In this document: positions 34,185-43,688 of the stretch, in pieces
Position numbering within the stretch: the stretch's first letter is position 1
Layout: every line of letters begins with the position of its first letter
Assembly: GCA_964549615.1 (NCBI GenBank)
Contig: CAZJVP010000048.1
Span: 5,785-69,784, forward strand
Source: CAYVLA01 sp964549615 [NCBI: uncultured Thermococci archaeon]
GTDB lineage: Archaea; CAYQAE01; CAYVLA01
Length of the DNA stretch: 64,000 bases
Direction: 5' to 3'
The notes under the pieces: generated by a model
Told to the model about the DNA's origin: nothing
Seen by the model: the letters and a program-made list of their open reading frames with translations, nothing else
Databases searched by the model: none
Made by a program: the position numbers and the translations under genes

Positions 34185-35399
34185 TCACTCCCTCTCGATA
34201 AGCTTGGTCACCCTTACCTCCTTGTACAGCCGCCTCCTCACCATCAGGCTCCAGAGTAGAAAGCCCGCGACCATCGAGGTGCCGGAGACGACGAGCCATT
34301 CTGCCATAAAGATCCAGAAAAGAGCCCTGTCCTTTGCTTCCAAGACCTCTTGGGTCATAGCGTCGAGTTCGGCCAAGAGGCTCGACAGCCCGGATCGGCA
34401 CTCCTCCAGCTCCTGAACCACGTACTGCTTGTCCACGGCTGCTTTGGCCGCGCCGAGCTCGCCTAGCCTCATCTCAACCTGCCTCAGATTGGCGCCGAAC
34501 CTGTCGGCGAAGTCTATCGTCGAGACAAGGTATGTCCTCCTGTAGTGGAACTGGTTGAAGAGCGCCCTTATTTCGTGTACGAGCTCGAGGTCCTGCGGGA
34601 TGGGGACGCGCGCCGGGAAGTATATCAGATGCGACAGCACATCGATGTGCCACTTCCAGCGGTAGAAATCGGGCGTGCCGTGCCACTTGTGCACATATGC
34701 CACGGACCTCCCCTCGCCGTAGTCCCAGTAGACGATCACGGGCTTGTTGCGGTTGTAGGGGACCTCCGGGGACATCCTAGCCAAGACTGTGGCGCCTTCC
34801 CTCTCCCAGGGGCGGTTGTGCGCCCATATCCTTATCTCGTGCCAGGGAAGGTTGCGCATCAAGGGATGATCGCGGTACTCCTCCTCAACGATTATGTGGA
34901 AGCCGTGCTGCTCGTAGTATATCGCCGCCTTGTCGTCGACAGGGAGGATGTCCCCGATCGGGTGTAGATACCAAGAGGTGTGTCTGCCGCTGGTCGCAAA
35001 GCTCGACGAGTCGTCAGCCATCAGGAAACCCATGCCCTCGTTCCGGACCCCTTCCTTAACCCAGTTCTGAAAGTCGTCCCGCAGGTGGCTTGCATCCATC
35101 CCGTCCTCTATGACCACATCAAAATTGTCGTAAAGCGCGCGCTGGCTTCTCGGCAGATACATTCGGAGACACCGGAAAGCCTCCTCGCCCATTGACCACG
35201 CGTGAGCCGGAACGGGATAGTAGCTGATTCGAGGATCCTGGCTGAGCACGGGGCCTGGGTGTCCAGGGTAGAACCATGCCTTGCCGATGTGAAGCAGGCG
35301 AATCACGCCGTTGGCGTCGGTCCTTGCGTCGAACTCGCCCGATGCCTGGGAAAGTGCGATAGCGATGAGGACCGCAAAGGCGAACAGCCCTTTTCGCAC
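34185..35399 (-). CDS. membrane-anchored GATase1-like protein, paralog 1
   Basis: 404 residues. Signal peptide (about 1-20), then a class I glutamine-amidotransferase-like domain: FDVVIEDGMDAS, WVKEGVRNEGMGFLMADD and ILPV. The usual nucleophile elbow with Cys is absent, so it is probably not an amidase. After STIDFADRFGA comes a helical, coiled region (about 300-360), one membrane helix (ALFWIFMAEWLVVSGT and on) and the basic cytoplasmic end RRRLYKEVRVTKL. The same order recurs in the proteins at 42317 and 47204. The start is a leaderless GTG set by the TATA box. Role unknown; probably a surface receptor or scaffold. Confidence 0.85.
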   Translation of the reverse strand: MRKGLFAFAVLIAIALSQASGEFDARTDANGVIRLLHIGKAWFYPGHPGPVLSQDPRISYYPVPAHAWSMGEEAFRCLRMYLPRSQRALYDNFDVVIEDGMDASHLRDDFQNWVKEGVRNEGMGFLMADDSSSFATSGRHTSWYLHPIGDILPVDDKAAIYYEQHGFHIIVEEEYRDHPLMRNLPWHEIRIWAHNRPWEREGATVLARMSPEVPYNRNKPVIVYWDYGEGRSVAYVHKWHGTPDFYRWKWHIDVLSHLIYFPARVPIPQDLELVHEIRALFNQFHYRRTYLVSTIDFADRFGANLRQVEMRLGELGAAKAAVDKQYVVQELEECRSGLSSLLAELDAMTQEVLEAKDRALFWIFMAEWLVVSGTSMVAGFLLWSLMVRRRLYKEVRVTKLIERE

Positions 35400-35420
35400 G
35401 CGTATCGGTAGGCCTTCATC

Positions 35421-35431
35421 TTAGAAAAACT
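35421..35431 (-). promoter_or_regulatory. TATA box of paralog 1 (leaderless)
   Basis: AGTTTTTCTAA is centred about 26 bases before the GTG at 35399. Confidence 0.5.
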
Positions 35432-35506
35432 TGCTGGTATCAGGCGCCAAGGATGCCATGGATGGGGTTTCAGGCTTGCGCGCGATTCCCCTTGACGAAC
35501 CGGAAT

Positions 35507-36271
35507 TTACACCGCGTAGCCGCCGTCCAGCACCCTTATTTCGTAGAGGATGGCCCTGAAGAGCCAAAGCCCAAAGGCGCAGGAAACCACTAGGGGAAGG
35601 AGGGCGAGAGGGCCGGGCAGGTGCTCGCTCCCGAGGGCCGCGAAGAGGAATATGGCAAAGTTGTACAGGGCATGGTACGTGACGGCCATGGCGTACCGGG
35701 TTATCCAGAAGCCCCCCAGTAACTTCTGGGTGGATATGCCGGATCCCGAGATCGCGCCCGTGGCGCCGTGAAGCGAGGCTGAGCCAAGCGACCTTACGAC
35801 GATCAGCACTGCGATCGACGCCAAGCCCGCAGCCTGACCCAGGGCGAGGCTTTCCTGTTTCCAGGAAACGAAGAAGTACATGACGTTCTCAGTCGCAGCG
35901 AAACCGAAGCCTGCCGCCGCCCCGTACACAAGGCCGTCCTCGATCTCGTCGAAAAAGGGCTTGTTGCGCAACAGAAGGACGGGGAGGGCTTTGGTGAACT
36001 CCTCGAAGATGGGGGCCAGGACGACGATGCCAAGAAGCAGGGTGCTCCTCTGGGCGGCATTGGTCGCCGTCGCGTAGATATCCACGACCACCTGCCCGGC
36101 CATCTCGAGGACCAAGGCCAAGCCCGTCGAGACGACGGCACCGAGAGCGAAAACCTCTAGGACTCTGCCGAAGGGTTCCCTTCGCGTCAGCTCTGAGCGC
36201 CTCACCCACAGAACGTAGAAAATGCATGGAACGAAGCCCATAGCGATGAGGGCCAGCTCCTCTTGGATCAC
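35507..36271 (-). CDS. PrsW-family intramembrane metalloprotease
   Basis: 254 residues from the GTG at 36271, which lies 27 bases from the TATA centre; the longer frame to 36439 would run through the promoter. About eight membrane helices. Metalloprotease motifs in order: EEFTKALP, EDGLVYGAAAGFGFAATEN, HGATGAISGSG and HALYN, matching the EExxK, ExxN and two His sites of PrsW. Family members cut membrane-bound regulators such as anti-sigma factors; archaea lack those, so the target here is unknown. It is divergent from the GH38 gene. Confidence 0.87.
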   Translation of the reverse strand: MIQEELALIAMGFVPCIFYVLWVRRSELTRREPFGRVLEVFALGAVVSTGLALVLEMAGQVVVDIYATATNAAQRSTLLLGIVVLAPIFEEFTKALPVLLLRNKPFFDEIEDGLVYGAAAGFGFAATENVMYFFVSWKQESLALGQAAGLASIAVLIVVRSLGSASLHGATGAISGSGISTQKLLGGFWITRYAMAVTYHALYNFAIFLFAALGSEHLPGPLALLPLVVSCAFGLWLFRAILYEIRVLDGGYAV

Positions 36272-36292
36272 ACCCCGCGCCACAGGTTGGAG

Positions 36293-36303
36293 GATAAATA
36301 TCT
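36293..36303 (-). promoter_or_regulatory. TATA box of the PrsW-like gene (leaderless)
   Basis: AGATATTTATC is centred 27 bases before the GTG at 36271. Confidence 0.6.
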
Positions 36304-36372
36304 TCCGACCGAGAGACCGGAAGGAGGAGCAACTCGGGAGTGTGAAACTTATCACTGCAACAGGACGGACTG

Positions 36373-39300
36373 GTGAGCATGGATCTGCCGACGGAGCTCG
36401 AACAACTGCATGAAATGCTCGAAAGGAGTCTGCTAGCACGCTTGGAGTGGAAATGCATTGGGCTGGACGTGCCCGGCGCCCACAGGGTCGTCTTCGACGA
36501 CTCCGGTTGGTCGGGCCAGGGAGCGCTGGCTGGGCGGCTGTGGAACGTCGGGTGGTTCAGGACCCAATTCACCATCCCGGAACTCCTAGACGGCTGTGCC
36601 TTGGAGGTTTCACCGATCATGGGGGGAAGGAGTCGGGTCTTCGTCAACGGCAGGCTGATCGGGAGTTGCGGTGCCGGCGGCTCGGTGCCGACCCCGAAGG
36701 TCAGGGGCGGGAGTGTCCTCACCCTGGCAATAAGGAACGAGAATGGCTGGATAAGCTATGAAAACCCGTGCCCTGCCACCATCAGGTGTGAGCGTCAGGC
36801 AATATTGCTTGGCATCTTCGAGGAACTCTTCTTCCTCCGGAGACTAGAGCAGGCCGGCGGCCGGGAGAGTTCTGAGATCAGCAGGTGCCTTGAGTCATTC
36901 TTGGAAGCGGTTGATCGGGAGGCGCTTGCCCACGGCCAGATCGATTGTTTCGTCCAGTCCCTCGCCAAGGCACGGGACGCGCTCCTGCCAGCTGCCAATC
37001 TATTGAAGCGCTATACAATCTACGTCGTGCCACATTCCCATGTTGACCTAGCGTGGGGATGGACCTACGAGGAGACGAAGAGGATAATGAGGACGATCTT
37101 TGACCGGGCAACCGAGCTTCTGGATGATGACCCCAACTATACCTTCGCCCAGGACCAACCGCCGGCTTACAACCACCTAGAGGGAACGGGGCTCATGGAA
37201 AAGGTCGCCCGTTACGTCGGCGAGGGCAGGCTGGACCCCTGCGGGGCGATGTACTCGGAGCCCGAGGGCAACATGCCGTGCGGGGAATCCTTCGTCCGCC
37301 AGGTAATGCTCACCAAGAGATACTTTCAGGATAGGTTCGGCGCCGACCCGAAGGGGTGCTGGAATCTGGACTCCTTCAGCGGCCATTGCTGGAGCCTCCC
37401 CCAGATCCTGACGAAATCCGGGGTGCGCTACTACACCTTCGCAAACTGGGGGAACCTCATCCCGGACGTGGAGTTCTGGTGGGAGGGGCCGGACGGATCG
37501 CGAGTTCTCGCCTACCATCTTCCTTGCCACTACGATAGTGCACAGATGATGGAGCACAACAAGATACTCCAAAACTTCTTTGGCTATGCTTCCAGATCCA
37601 AATTCAAGCGCTTCATGTTCCTCGACGGCGATGACCTAACTCCGCCCGTGCGCGACAGCATCGAGGGCGTCAAGTGGTTCAGCCAGTTGGCGGTCGGCCC
37701 AACGGTGAAGTTCTCCACGCCGGCGAAGTTCTTTGAGGATCTGGAGAAGGACGACCTTTCAGCGATCCCCACCTACCGGGGGGAACTCGCCCAGCACCTC
37801 GATCCTAACGGCAGCAACAACGCCGGGTCGTACACCACGCATTGCGAAGTCAAGAGAAGGAACAGGCTCTGTGAGAATCTCCTCCTGACGGCGGAGAAGT
37901 TCGGCTCCATCGCGATGCTTCTTGGAATGGAGTTCCCGAGGGCGCTCATGCAACGGGGATGGGAGGCCGTGCTCCTCAACCAGATGCACGACATCCTGCC
38001 CGGTACCGCGATCAAGGAAGCCTATGAGGAGGCTCATCGCCGATACGATGAAGCGGAAGCGATCGCGAAGGAGACGATCGCGCTCTCCCTTGGACGGATC
38101 TCCGCAAGGATCGATACCCGCGGCAAGGGGACGCCGATCGTAGTCTTCAATTCCCTCAGCTGGGAGAGAACCGATGTCGTTGAGGTGAAGGTCACCCTCG
38201 ATCACACCTACAAGGCTTGGCCTAGGATCACCGGGCCCGACGGAGAAGAGGCCGAGTGCCAGGTGCTGCACGACAGCCGGGGAACGTTCGACAAGACCAA
38301 TAGAAGCATGACCATCCTCTTCGTCGCAAGAAAGGTGCCGGCCCTGGGCTACAAGCTCTACCGCCTCACCCTAGACGGCAGGCGCCCACGGTCCGCGGGG
38401 AGGGTCTCCAAGGTGAGCCAGTTCACCCTGCAGAACGAGTATCTGGAAGCCGTGATCGATGCTCAAACCGGCCTCGTCCGATCGCTGAAGCGGGGAGGGC
38501 GGGAGTTCATTTCGGGACCCGAGGGCTTCCTGTTGGTAAGGTACCTAGATAGCGGCGACCCCTGGCACATCAGGCTCGTCGGGGATGCCTCCAAGCTCAT
38601 ACGCGCCCAGTCGGTGGAACTTGTGGAGGCCGGCCCTGTCCGCACCACGGTGAGGATCTGCAGGAAGGATGGGAACACCCAGATCGTTCAGGAGGTGTCG
38701 TTGTGCAAGTCCGTGCCAAGGCTTACTTGCCGGACGACCTTGGACTGCGGCGACCTTTACGTCCTGTTCAAGGCCTCGGTTCCGGTCAATGTCGGTCCGG
38801 CCAAGGCCACCTTTGAGATACCTTTCAGCACGATCTCCAGAGAGGCCGCGGGCATCGACAGGCCGGCGCAGAACTGGGTTGATTTGTCCGACGGGGAGCG
38901 CGGCCTCGCCGTCCTGAACGATGGCAGGTACGGCTACGACATAGATGGCGGAAGAAGGATCAGGTTAACGTTGCTGAGGAACCCTAAGGGACATCGCTCC
39001 AACGAGGGAACGGACTCCGGCCCCCACTCAACCTCGCTGGGTCTCTTCCCGCATGAAGGTGACTGGACATCCGGGGTAGTCCGCCAGGGCCTGGAGTTCA
39101 ACAACCCCCTGCTCTGCCACGTGGACAGCCCGCACGAAGGCGACCTTCCCACCGCTTTGTCGTTTCTCTCCCTCTCGGCCCCCAATGTGGTGGTGTCCTG
39201 CCTTAAGCCCCACGAGGACTCCAAAGACCTTGTCCTGCGCATCTATGAGGCCCACGGATCCCGTGTCGACGATGCCGGGATACGGGGCAGGATCGGGTTC

Positions 39301-39429
39301 GAGGGACTGGAGGAGATCGACATGACGGAGAGGGAAACGGTGGGGACGCTTGCTGGGAAGGCACCCGTTGTGCTCTCCCCTTATGAGATCAAGACCTTGA
39401 GGATGAAGGCGCCGCGGATTCGATTTTGA
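36373..39429 (+). CDS. GH38 alpha-mannosidase
   Basis: 1018 residues. An N-terminal jelly-roll-like domain (about 1-210) is followed by the GH38 catalytic domain, starting with the zinc-site motif VVPHSHVDLAWGW near 220, the nucleophile Asp in NLDSFSGHCWSLPQ near 337, and QMHDILPGTAI near 540 with the third zinc His. The C-terminal half is beta-rich as usual. It removes alpha-mannose from glycans and has no signal peptide, so it acts in the cytoplasm. The GTG at 36373 is leaderless relative to AAACTTAT near 36349; the ATG at 36379 is nearly equivalent. Confidence 0.95.
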   Translation: MSMDLPTELEQLHEMLERSLLARLEWKCIGLDVPGAHRVVFDDSGWSGQGALAGRLWNVGWFRTQFTIPELLDGCALEVSPIMGGRSRVFVNGRLIGSCGAGGSVPTPKVRGGSVLTLAIRNENGWISYENPCPATIRCERQAILLGIFEELFFLRRLEQAGGRESSEISRCLESFLEAVDREALAHGQIDCFVQSLAKARDALLPAANLLKRYTIYVVPHSHVDLAWGWTYEETKRIMRTIFDRATELLDDDPNYTFAQDQPPAYNHLEGTGLMEKVARYVGEGRLDPCGAMYSEPEGNMPCGESFVRQVMLTKRYFQDRFGADPKGCWNLDSFSGHCWSLPQILTKSGVRYYTFANWGNLIPDVEFWWEGPDGSRVLAYHLPCHYDSAQMMEHNKILQNFFGYASRSKFKRFMFLDGDDLTPPVRDSIEGVKWFSQLAVGPTVKFSTPAKFFEDLEKDDLSAIPTYRGELAQHLDPNGSNNAGSYTTHCEVKRRNRLCENLLLTAEKFGSIAMLLGMEFPRALMQRGWEAVLLNQMHDILPGTAIKEAYEEAHRRYDEAEAIAKETIALSLGRISARIDTRGKGTPIVVFNSLSWERTDVVEVKVTLDHTYKAWPRITGPDGEEAECQVLHDSRGTFDKTNRSMTILFVARKVPALGYKLYRLTLDGRRPRSAGRVSKVSQFTLQNEYLEAVIDAQTGLVRSLKRGGREFISGPEGFLLVRYLDSGDPWHIRLVGDASKLIRAQSVELVEAGPVRTTVRICRKDGNTQIVQEVSLCKSVPRLTCRTTLDCGDLYVLFKASVPVNVGPAKATFEIPFSTISREAAGIDRPAQNWVDLSDGERGLAVLNDGRYGYDIDGGRRIRLTLLRNPKGHRSNEGTDSGPHSTSLGLFPHEGDWTSGVVRQGLEFNNPLLCHVDSPHEGDLPTALSFLSLSAPNVVVSCLKPHEDSKDLVLRIYEAHGSRVDDAGIRGRIGFEGLEEIDMTERETVGTLAGKAPVVLSPYEIKTLRMKAPRIRF

Positions 39430-39860
39430 AGAAGATGCACGTATCCGGGACGATACGCTGGCCGGTCAGACTTCCTGCTCGACGAGCCATAGTTTCCGAG
39501 CTGCATCCAAGCATGGAGGTTCGGGTCAACTTCCTCGGGCTCCTTCCTCTGTAGATCCGAAGGAGACTCATCCGGTGGCCGGAACCTCTTCTCCGAGGTC
39601 CTCTTCCCCGATCTGGCTCATCTAGCGGAGAGAAGCGACAGGGAAAAGCCCAAGAGTGAAACCGGCCTGGGCTAGGCATCCCCAGCGCAGAGCACCCATG
39701 TCCCATCGGCCATCTGGCTCCCCTTGAATCCGCTCGCTAGGTTCGTCGTGGGGAGATGGCGATACGATGATAACGGGGCCGCCTGCTTCCTAGAAGATGG
39801 CGGGTTCCGTCGAGACCTTAAATAGCGCCTTCGCCCTGGCGGAGTGACAAGGGTGTCCGC
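39430..39860. other. intergenic, no gene seen except a promoter at the 3' end
   Basis: 431 bases with no supported frame on either strand; only the TATA box at 39816-39826 is clear. Confidence 0.5.
39816..39826 (+). promoter_or_regulatory. TATA box of the GNAT gene
   Basis: CCTTAAATAGC, about 40 bases before the ATG at 39861. Confidence 0.6.
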
Positions 39861-40364
39861 ATGATGATACGGTTCTACAGGAAGGGCGATTCGGAATCGA
39901 TGCAAAGGATAGCGCCTCGCGCGTTCATGGGGTTGGGACTTGCCCGCTATGCCATCGACAAGGACCTTGACCGCAAACGGGTGGCCGAGTACTACGCCCG
40001 GGAGGCCTCCGGCTACGCCGAAAGGGCGGAAAGGCGGGAGAGAACATTGCGGGTGATCGTCGCAGAGGACTCCGGCAACGTGGTCGCATACATCGTGGTC
40101 GCCATCGATGAAGCCAACTCGGAGCAGTTCGGGCTCAGATGGGGCCGGATAGTGTCCCTCGCAGTCGACCCGGACCACCAGGGAAGGGGCATAGGCAAGA
40201 TGCTCGTCGCCCGGGCTCTCGACTGGCTTCGCTCAATGGGCGCCGCCTACGTCGAGGTCCTCACCGACCAGAACAACGTCGCAGCCCAACGAGCATACGA
40301 GGCAAACGGATTCCGCGCCGTCTACGCGAGCATAACGTTCTCGAGGCGCATTGCGCCTACCTAG
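39861..40364 (+). CDS. GNAT-family N-acetyltransferase, RimI-like
   Basis: 167 residues. The acetyl-CoA site is the classic RIVSLAVDPDHQGRGIGKMLVARALDWLR (V-x-P-x-x-x-G-x-G-x-G/A), with ending VEVLTDQNNVAAQRAYEANGF as in RimI and archaeal N-terminal acetyltransferases. It probably acetylates protein N-termini. The ATG pair at 39861/39864 follows AAGGGTG. The 3' end overlaps the convergent tyrS by 8 bases. Confidence 0.92.
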   Translation: MMIRFYRKGDSESMQRIAPRAFMGLGLARYAIDKDLDRKRVAEYYAREASGYAERAERRERTLRVIVAEDSGNVVAYIVVAIDEANSEQFGLRWGRIVSLAVDPDHQGRGIGKMLVARALDWLRSMGAAYVEVLTDQNNVAAQRAYEANGFRAVYASITFSRRIAPT

Positions 40365-41442
40365 TTACCTCAGCGCTCCTGACCAACTCGTAGAGACGGT
40401 TCGCGTTCCTGTTCCTCTCGAAATGCTCCCTGATGGGCGCGACGAGCTGATCGAGCGCCTCAGCGACGGCGTTCTTCAGGTCGAGAGGATGTATTTCCCC
40501 CGCCGCGTACAGGCGCTCCAACTCCTGGTAGCTTTCAACTTCCAGATTCCCCCCGTATTTGGCAGGCCTTTCCACGCGTAAGGATCTCAGCTTCCTGAAA
40601 ACTATGTATTTCGAGTACTCAAGCATGGGGTTGTTTTGCACCTCCTTGGGCGGGCAATAGGCCGCCCTGACTTTTCTCCTGATGGCCTCGGGGCTGTCGT
40701 GGACGTAGATGCAGCTCTCAGGCAGGGACTTGCTCATCTTGGAGGTTATCGCCGCGTCCATTCCCGCCTCCGTCTCGAAGCCCTCGCCCTTCCTCAATCC
40801 CTGGAGGCCCATCAGTATGTGGTGGTGGACCGCCACCGGCTTCCAAAGCCCGATCTTGGGACCGATCTCCCTTGCGAGGATGTTGGCCCTTCTCTGGTCA
40901 ACGCCGAGCTGGCATATGTCGCACTTGAGTTGGAAGATGTCGGAGACCTGCATGGCAGGGTAGAAGAACTGCGCCACGTCCTGGAGCTCGCCCTGCTTTC
41001 GTCCCATGATCGTCAAGCAGCGCTGCATCCTGCTGAGCGTGGTGTTCTTTGCAATGAGGATGACCCGTTTCCAGTACTCGCTGTCCATGTTCTCACTGGC
41101 CCAGAGGACCTCGACCCTGTTGGTGTCGACGCCAGCCGCCTTCCAGACCTCGATGAAATACTCGCCCACCTTCCGGATCTTGTCGAGATCCCCTCCCATC
41201 TTGTTGTTGATCCACGCGTACCAGTCGGCGAGCCAGAGCTTGAACCTGATCCCAGCATCCAAGAGATCCTGAAGGTTTATCGCCCTGTAGAGGGCGAAGT
41301 GTATGGGGGCAAGCCCCGAGGGCTCGAACCCATCATAGGCTATGGGATGATCCTTGCTCTCAAGAAGCTGCCTGAGCTCCTCCTCCGTTATGATTTCCTC
41401 GCCCACCCTTCTGATGAGCTCAAGCTTCGTCTCGACGTCCAT
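40357..41442 (-). CDS. tyrS: tyrosyl-tRNA synthetase, archaeal type
   Basis: 361 residues. The class I start is YDGFEPSGLAPIHFAL, where the HIGH motif is divergent (PIHF), and KMSKS is present as SKMSKSLPES. The middle has the archaeal/eukaryotic features NKMGGDLDKIR and YPAMQVSDIFQL, with the tyrosine-binding QVSD. It lacks the bacterial S4 tail. It charges tRNA-Tyr in the cytoplasm. Confidence 0.96.
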   Translation of the reverse strand: MDVETKLELIRRVGEEIITEEELRQLLESKDHPIAYDGFEPSGLAPIHFALYRAINLQDLLDAGIRFKLWLADWYAWINNKMGGDLDKIRKVGEYFIEVWKAAGVDTNRVEVLWASENMDSEYWKRVILIAKNTTLSRMQRCLTIMGRKQGELQDVAQFFYPAMQVSDIFQLKCDICQLGVDQRRANILAREIGPKIGLWKPVAVHHHILMGLQGLRKGEGFETEAGMDAAITSKMSKSLPESCIYVHDSPEAIRRKVRAAYCPPKEVQNNPMLEYSKYIVFRKLRSLRVERPAKYGGNLEVESYQELERLYAAGEIHPLDLKNAVAEALDQLVAPIREHFERNRNANRLYELVRSAEVTR

Positions 41443-41496
41443 GTTACATGCAGCCTCCGCCGCTGTGATTAGTGTTTCCCAGGGCGGGCCTCGGAC

Positions 41497-42324
41497 CTAG
41501 CTCGACTTAGCGCCGATCCAGTTGATGGCCATGGGGCCAGCGCCGAACCCGGTCTCCGTGGTTACGAACTGGATGATCCCAGCATGGCCAAACATGTACA
41601 GCGTGTCGAGGGTTACCTCCAGATGCACCCTCTCCCCCGCCGAGAGGTCATGGAAATGAAGCATGCCAAACGGGGCCTCGGCGATGCTGGCGCACGGCTC
41701 CTCGCCCGGGGCGGACTTGGACTTGAAGCAGATCGATTCCCTGGGGGATGTGTACCTGATGCTGCTGATGACAGTGTTCCGCGAGAAGAAGAAATCCCTG
41801 TACCCGCAGAATGTGCTAACCCTGCCTCCCTCGCCGACGAGGAGTGCGTAGACCGTGTAGACCGACCCAAGGATCTCCTCTCCTGCTAGGGCGGCCATAG
41901 CGTCGGTGAAGTCGAAGAGGTACATCTTCCCGCCGAGTTCCAGCTCAAAGACTTGGTATGTCGGCTGTCCACCCAACTGGGCCTGCATGGAGTCGAGGAA
42001 GGCCTTTGTCTCCCTAAACCTAGGCACGTTCGCGATCATGTCCTCAAGACTGCGCCCCGTCGTCTCATTCCACGGCTTGACCAGCGGCACGGAGAGGTTC
42101 ACTAGGAAATGAAACCGAACTACTAGGTCCGGAAGGTCGCGGACCGCCATCAAGTCTATGGAGTAGCTAGGCGACCCGGGCACGCCGCCGGGGATGTCGC
42201 TAGGCGTGCGCTGGGCGAGGACCCTGACGACCTCCTTCTCACGGATGCCGAAAGTCAAGAAGGAGACAAGCGTCGTGATGACGAGTATGATTGCAAGGAA
42301 GCCCGCCAGGCGCCGGTCAACCAC
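41497..42324 (-). CDS. signal-anchored partner of GATase-like paralog 2
   Basis: 275 residues from a GTG overlapping the upstream gene by 8 bases. One N-terminal membrane helix (RRLAGFLAIILVITTLVSFL), then an outside domain of mixed strands (FELELGGKMYLFDFTD, RVHLEVTLDTLYMFGHAGIIQFV). It has four Cys and no recognised family. The start resembles that of the partner at 48509 (DR-L-G-LA--LV--TLV), and both lie directly after a GATase-like paralog, so the two small proteins look like members of one fast-evolving partner family. Confidence 0.8.
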   Translation of the reverse strand: MVDRRLAGFLAIILVITTLVSFLTFGIREKEVVRVLAQRTPSDIPGGVPGSPSYSIDLMAVRDLPDLVVRFHFLVNLSVPLVKPWNETTGRSLEDMIANVPRFRETKAFLDSMQAQLGGQPTYQVFELELGGKMYLFDFTDAMAALAGEEILGSVYTVYALLVGEGGRVSTFCGYRDFFFSRNTVISSIRYTSPRESICFKSKSAPGEEPCASIAEAPFGMLHFHDLSAGERVHLEVTLDTLYMFGHAGIIQFVTTETGFGAGPMAINWIGAKSS

Positions 42325-43540
42325 TTAAACCGCCTCCCCTCGTCACCTTGACCTCCCTGTAGAGCCTCCTCTTCACCATCAGCGTCCAGACCACGAATCC
42401 GCATATGAGCCCAGTCGCGCTGACGACGAGCCATTCCGTGATGAAGATCCAGAACAGGGCCAGATCCCTTGCCTCGAGGGCTAGGTCATAGGCCTCCTGA
42501 AGCATCCCGAAGACCTCATCTGCGATCTGCTTGCTCTCCACAAGTTCCAGGTCGACGAAATGCTTCTTGGCTTCCTTCAGCCGCGCGTCGGCTTCCGAGA
42601 GCTTCCTGTCGACCTTCCTCGTGTCGGCGCCGAACTTGCTGATGAAGTCGATCGTCCCGGTGATCACCTGGGTCTCGTCGTAGACGTCCTTGAAGCGCTG
42701 GCGGGTGGCGTGAAGGAGGTTGATGTCGGAAGGGGGCGTAAGCCCCGCTAGGAAATACACCATATTGCACACGAAGTCAGGATAGTGTTTCCAACGGATG
42801 AATCCCCGGCCAGCGGATCCCCCCCGGAAGCCGGGCGCTGATGCAAAGAACCGGCCCTTGCCCACGTCCCACCAGACCCACCCAGGGTCCCTGAGGCCCA
42901 CGCCGGTGCCACCCAGGCGGATCACCTGCGAGAGCTCGTGCGCACCCTCCTTCAGTTCGACGACGTTGTACCCGCCGAAGACGTTGTGCTGCTCATACTC
43001 GTCCCAAGGCACGCTGCGTATGAAAGCATCATCTGGAGCCGTGACGACGGTCTTCCCGTCGGGGCCGTATGTGCTTGTGCACTTGACCGGCATCACCTCG
43101 CTGAGAACCGTTGCATCCCACGAGGGGAAGCCGGCACCGCCCCCGAACGACTCAAATCCGCCAGCCATGAACAAGCCAAGCGCGCTGTCCCTGCAGGCGT
43201 CGGCCATCCACTGGATGGTGTTTGGAGGAAAGGCGTACCACGTCGTATCATCCAAGCCGATGATGTCGCAGCTAGCCACCATGCTGGCCTTGGTCCTGGG
43301 CATGTAAAGGCGCATGGCCCTCTGAACCAGGGTACTTGGAAGGCCGTACATGTTCCCGGCGATGGGCGTCGCGGAGATCAGGGGGTCGAATTTGTAAACC
43401 TGGTAAGGGCATGCCGCAAACGGCTGCCCGATGTAGATGACCCGGATGACGCCGGTTTCTGGATCGCGCTTCAACTCCTTGCCTGCTGCCGTCGCAAGGA
43501 GGAGGATAGCACATATGCCCAGAACGGCCCCCGGCCGCAT
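42317..43540 (-). CDS. membrane-anchored GATase1-like protein, paralog 2
   Basis: 407 residues: signal peptide, GATase1-like domain with GLFMAGGFESFGGGAG and TVLSEVMPV, the clearest match of the three to the DUF1355/GATase1-like type, then GTIDFISKFGA, a coiled region (about 300-365), a membrane helix (ALFWIFITEWLVVSAT) and basic end KRRLYREVKVTRG. No catalytic Cys elbow. A TATA box lies 32 bases before the ATG. It overlaps its small partner gene. Confidence 0.85.
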   Translation of the reverse strand: MRPGAVLGICAILLLATAAGKELKRDPETGVIRVIYIGQPFAACPYQVYKFDPLISATPIAGNMYGLPSTLVQRAMRLYMPRTKASMVASCDIIGLDDTTWYAFPPNTIQWMADACRDSALGLFMAGGFESFGGGAGFPSWDATVLSEVMPVKCTSTYGPDGKTVVTAPDDAFIRSVPWDEYEQHNVFGGYNVVELKEGAHELSQVIRLGGTGVGLRDPGWVWWDVGKGRFFASAPGFRGGSAGRGFIRWKHYPDFVCNMVYFLAGLTPPSDINLLHATRQRFKDVYDETQVITGTIDFISKFGADTRKVDRKLSEADARLKEAKKHFVDLELVESKQIADEVFGMLQEAYDLALEARDLALFWIFITEWLVVSATGLICGFVVWTLMVKRRLYREVKVTRGGGLSG

Positions 43541-43567
43541 TGGTCCGAAAACACGCCGATTTGTCGA

Positions 43568-43577
43568 TTTAAATATT
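43568..43577 (-). promoter_or_regulatory. TATA box of the paralog 2 operon
   Basis: ATATTTAAAT on the minus strand, centred about 32 bases before the ATG at 43540. Confidence 0.75.
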
Positions 43578-43688
43578 CCGGCAATGATATGATGACTGGA
43601 AGCGAAGGACAGCCGGTCTGCCCGGTGCTGCCGCGGCCGTTGAACGGCTAGGCACCCCCCGGGCTTGTTCCTCGGCAGAGGCCCATCC

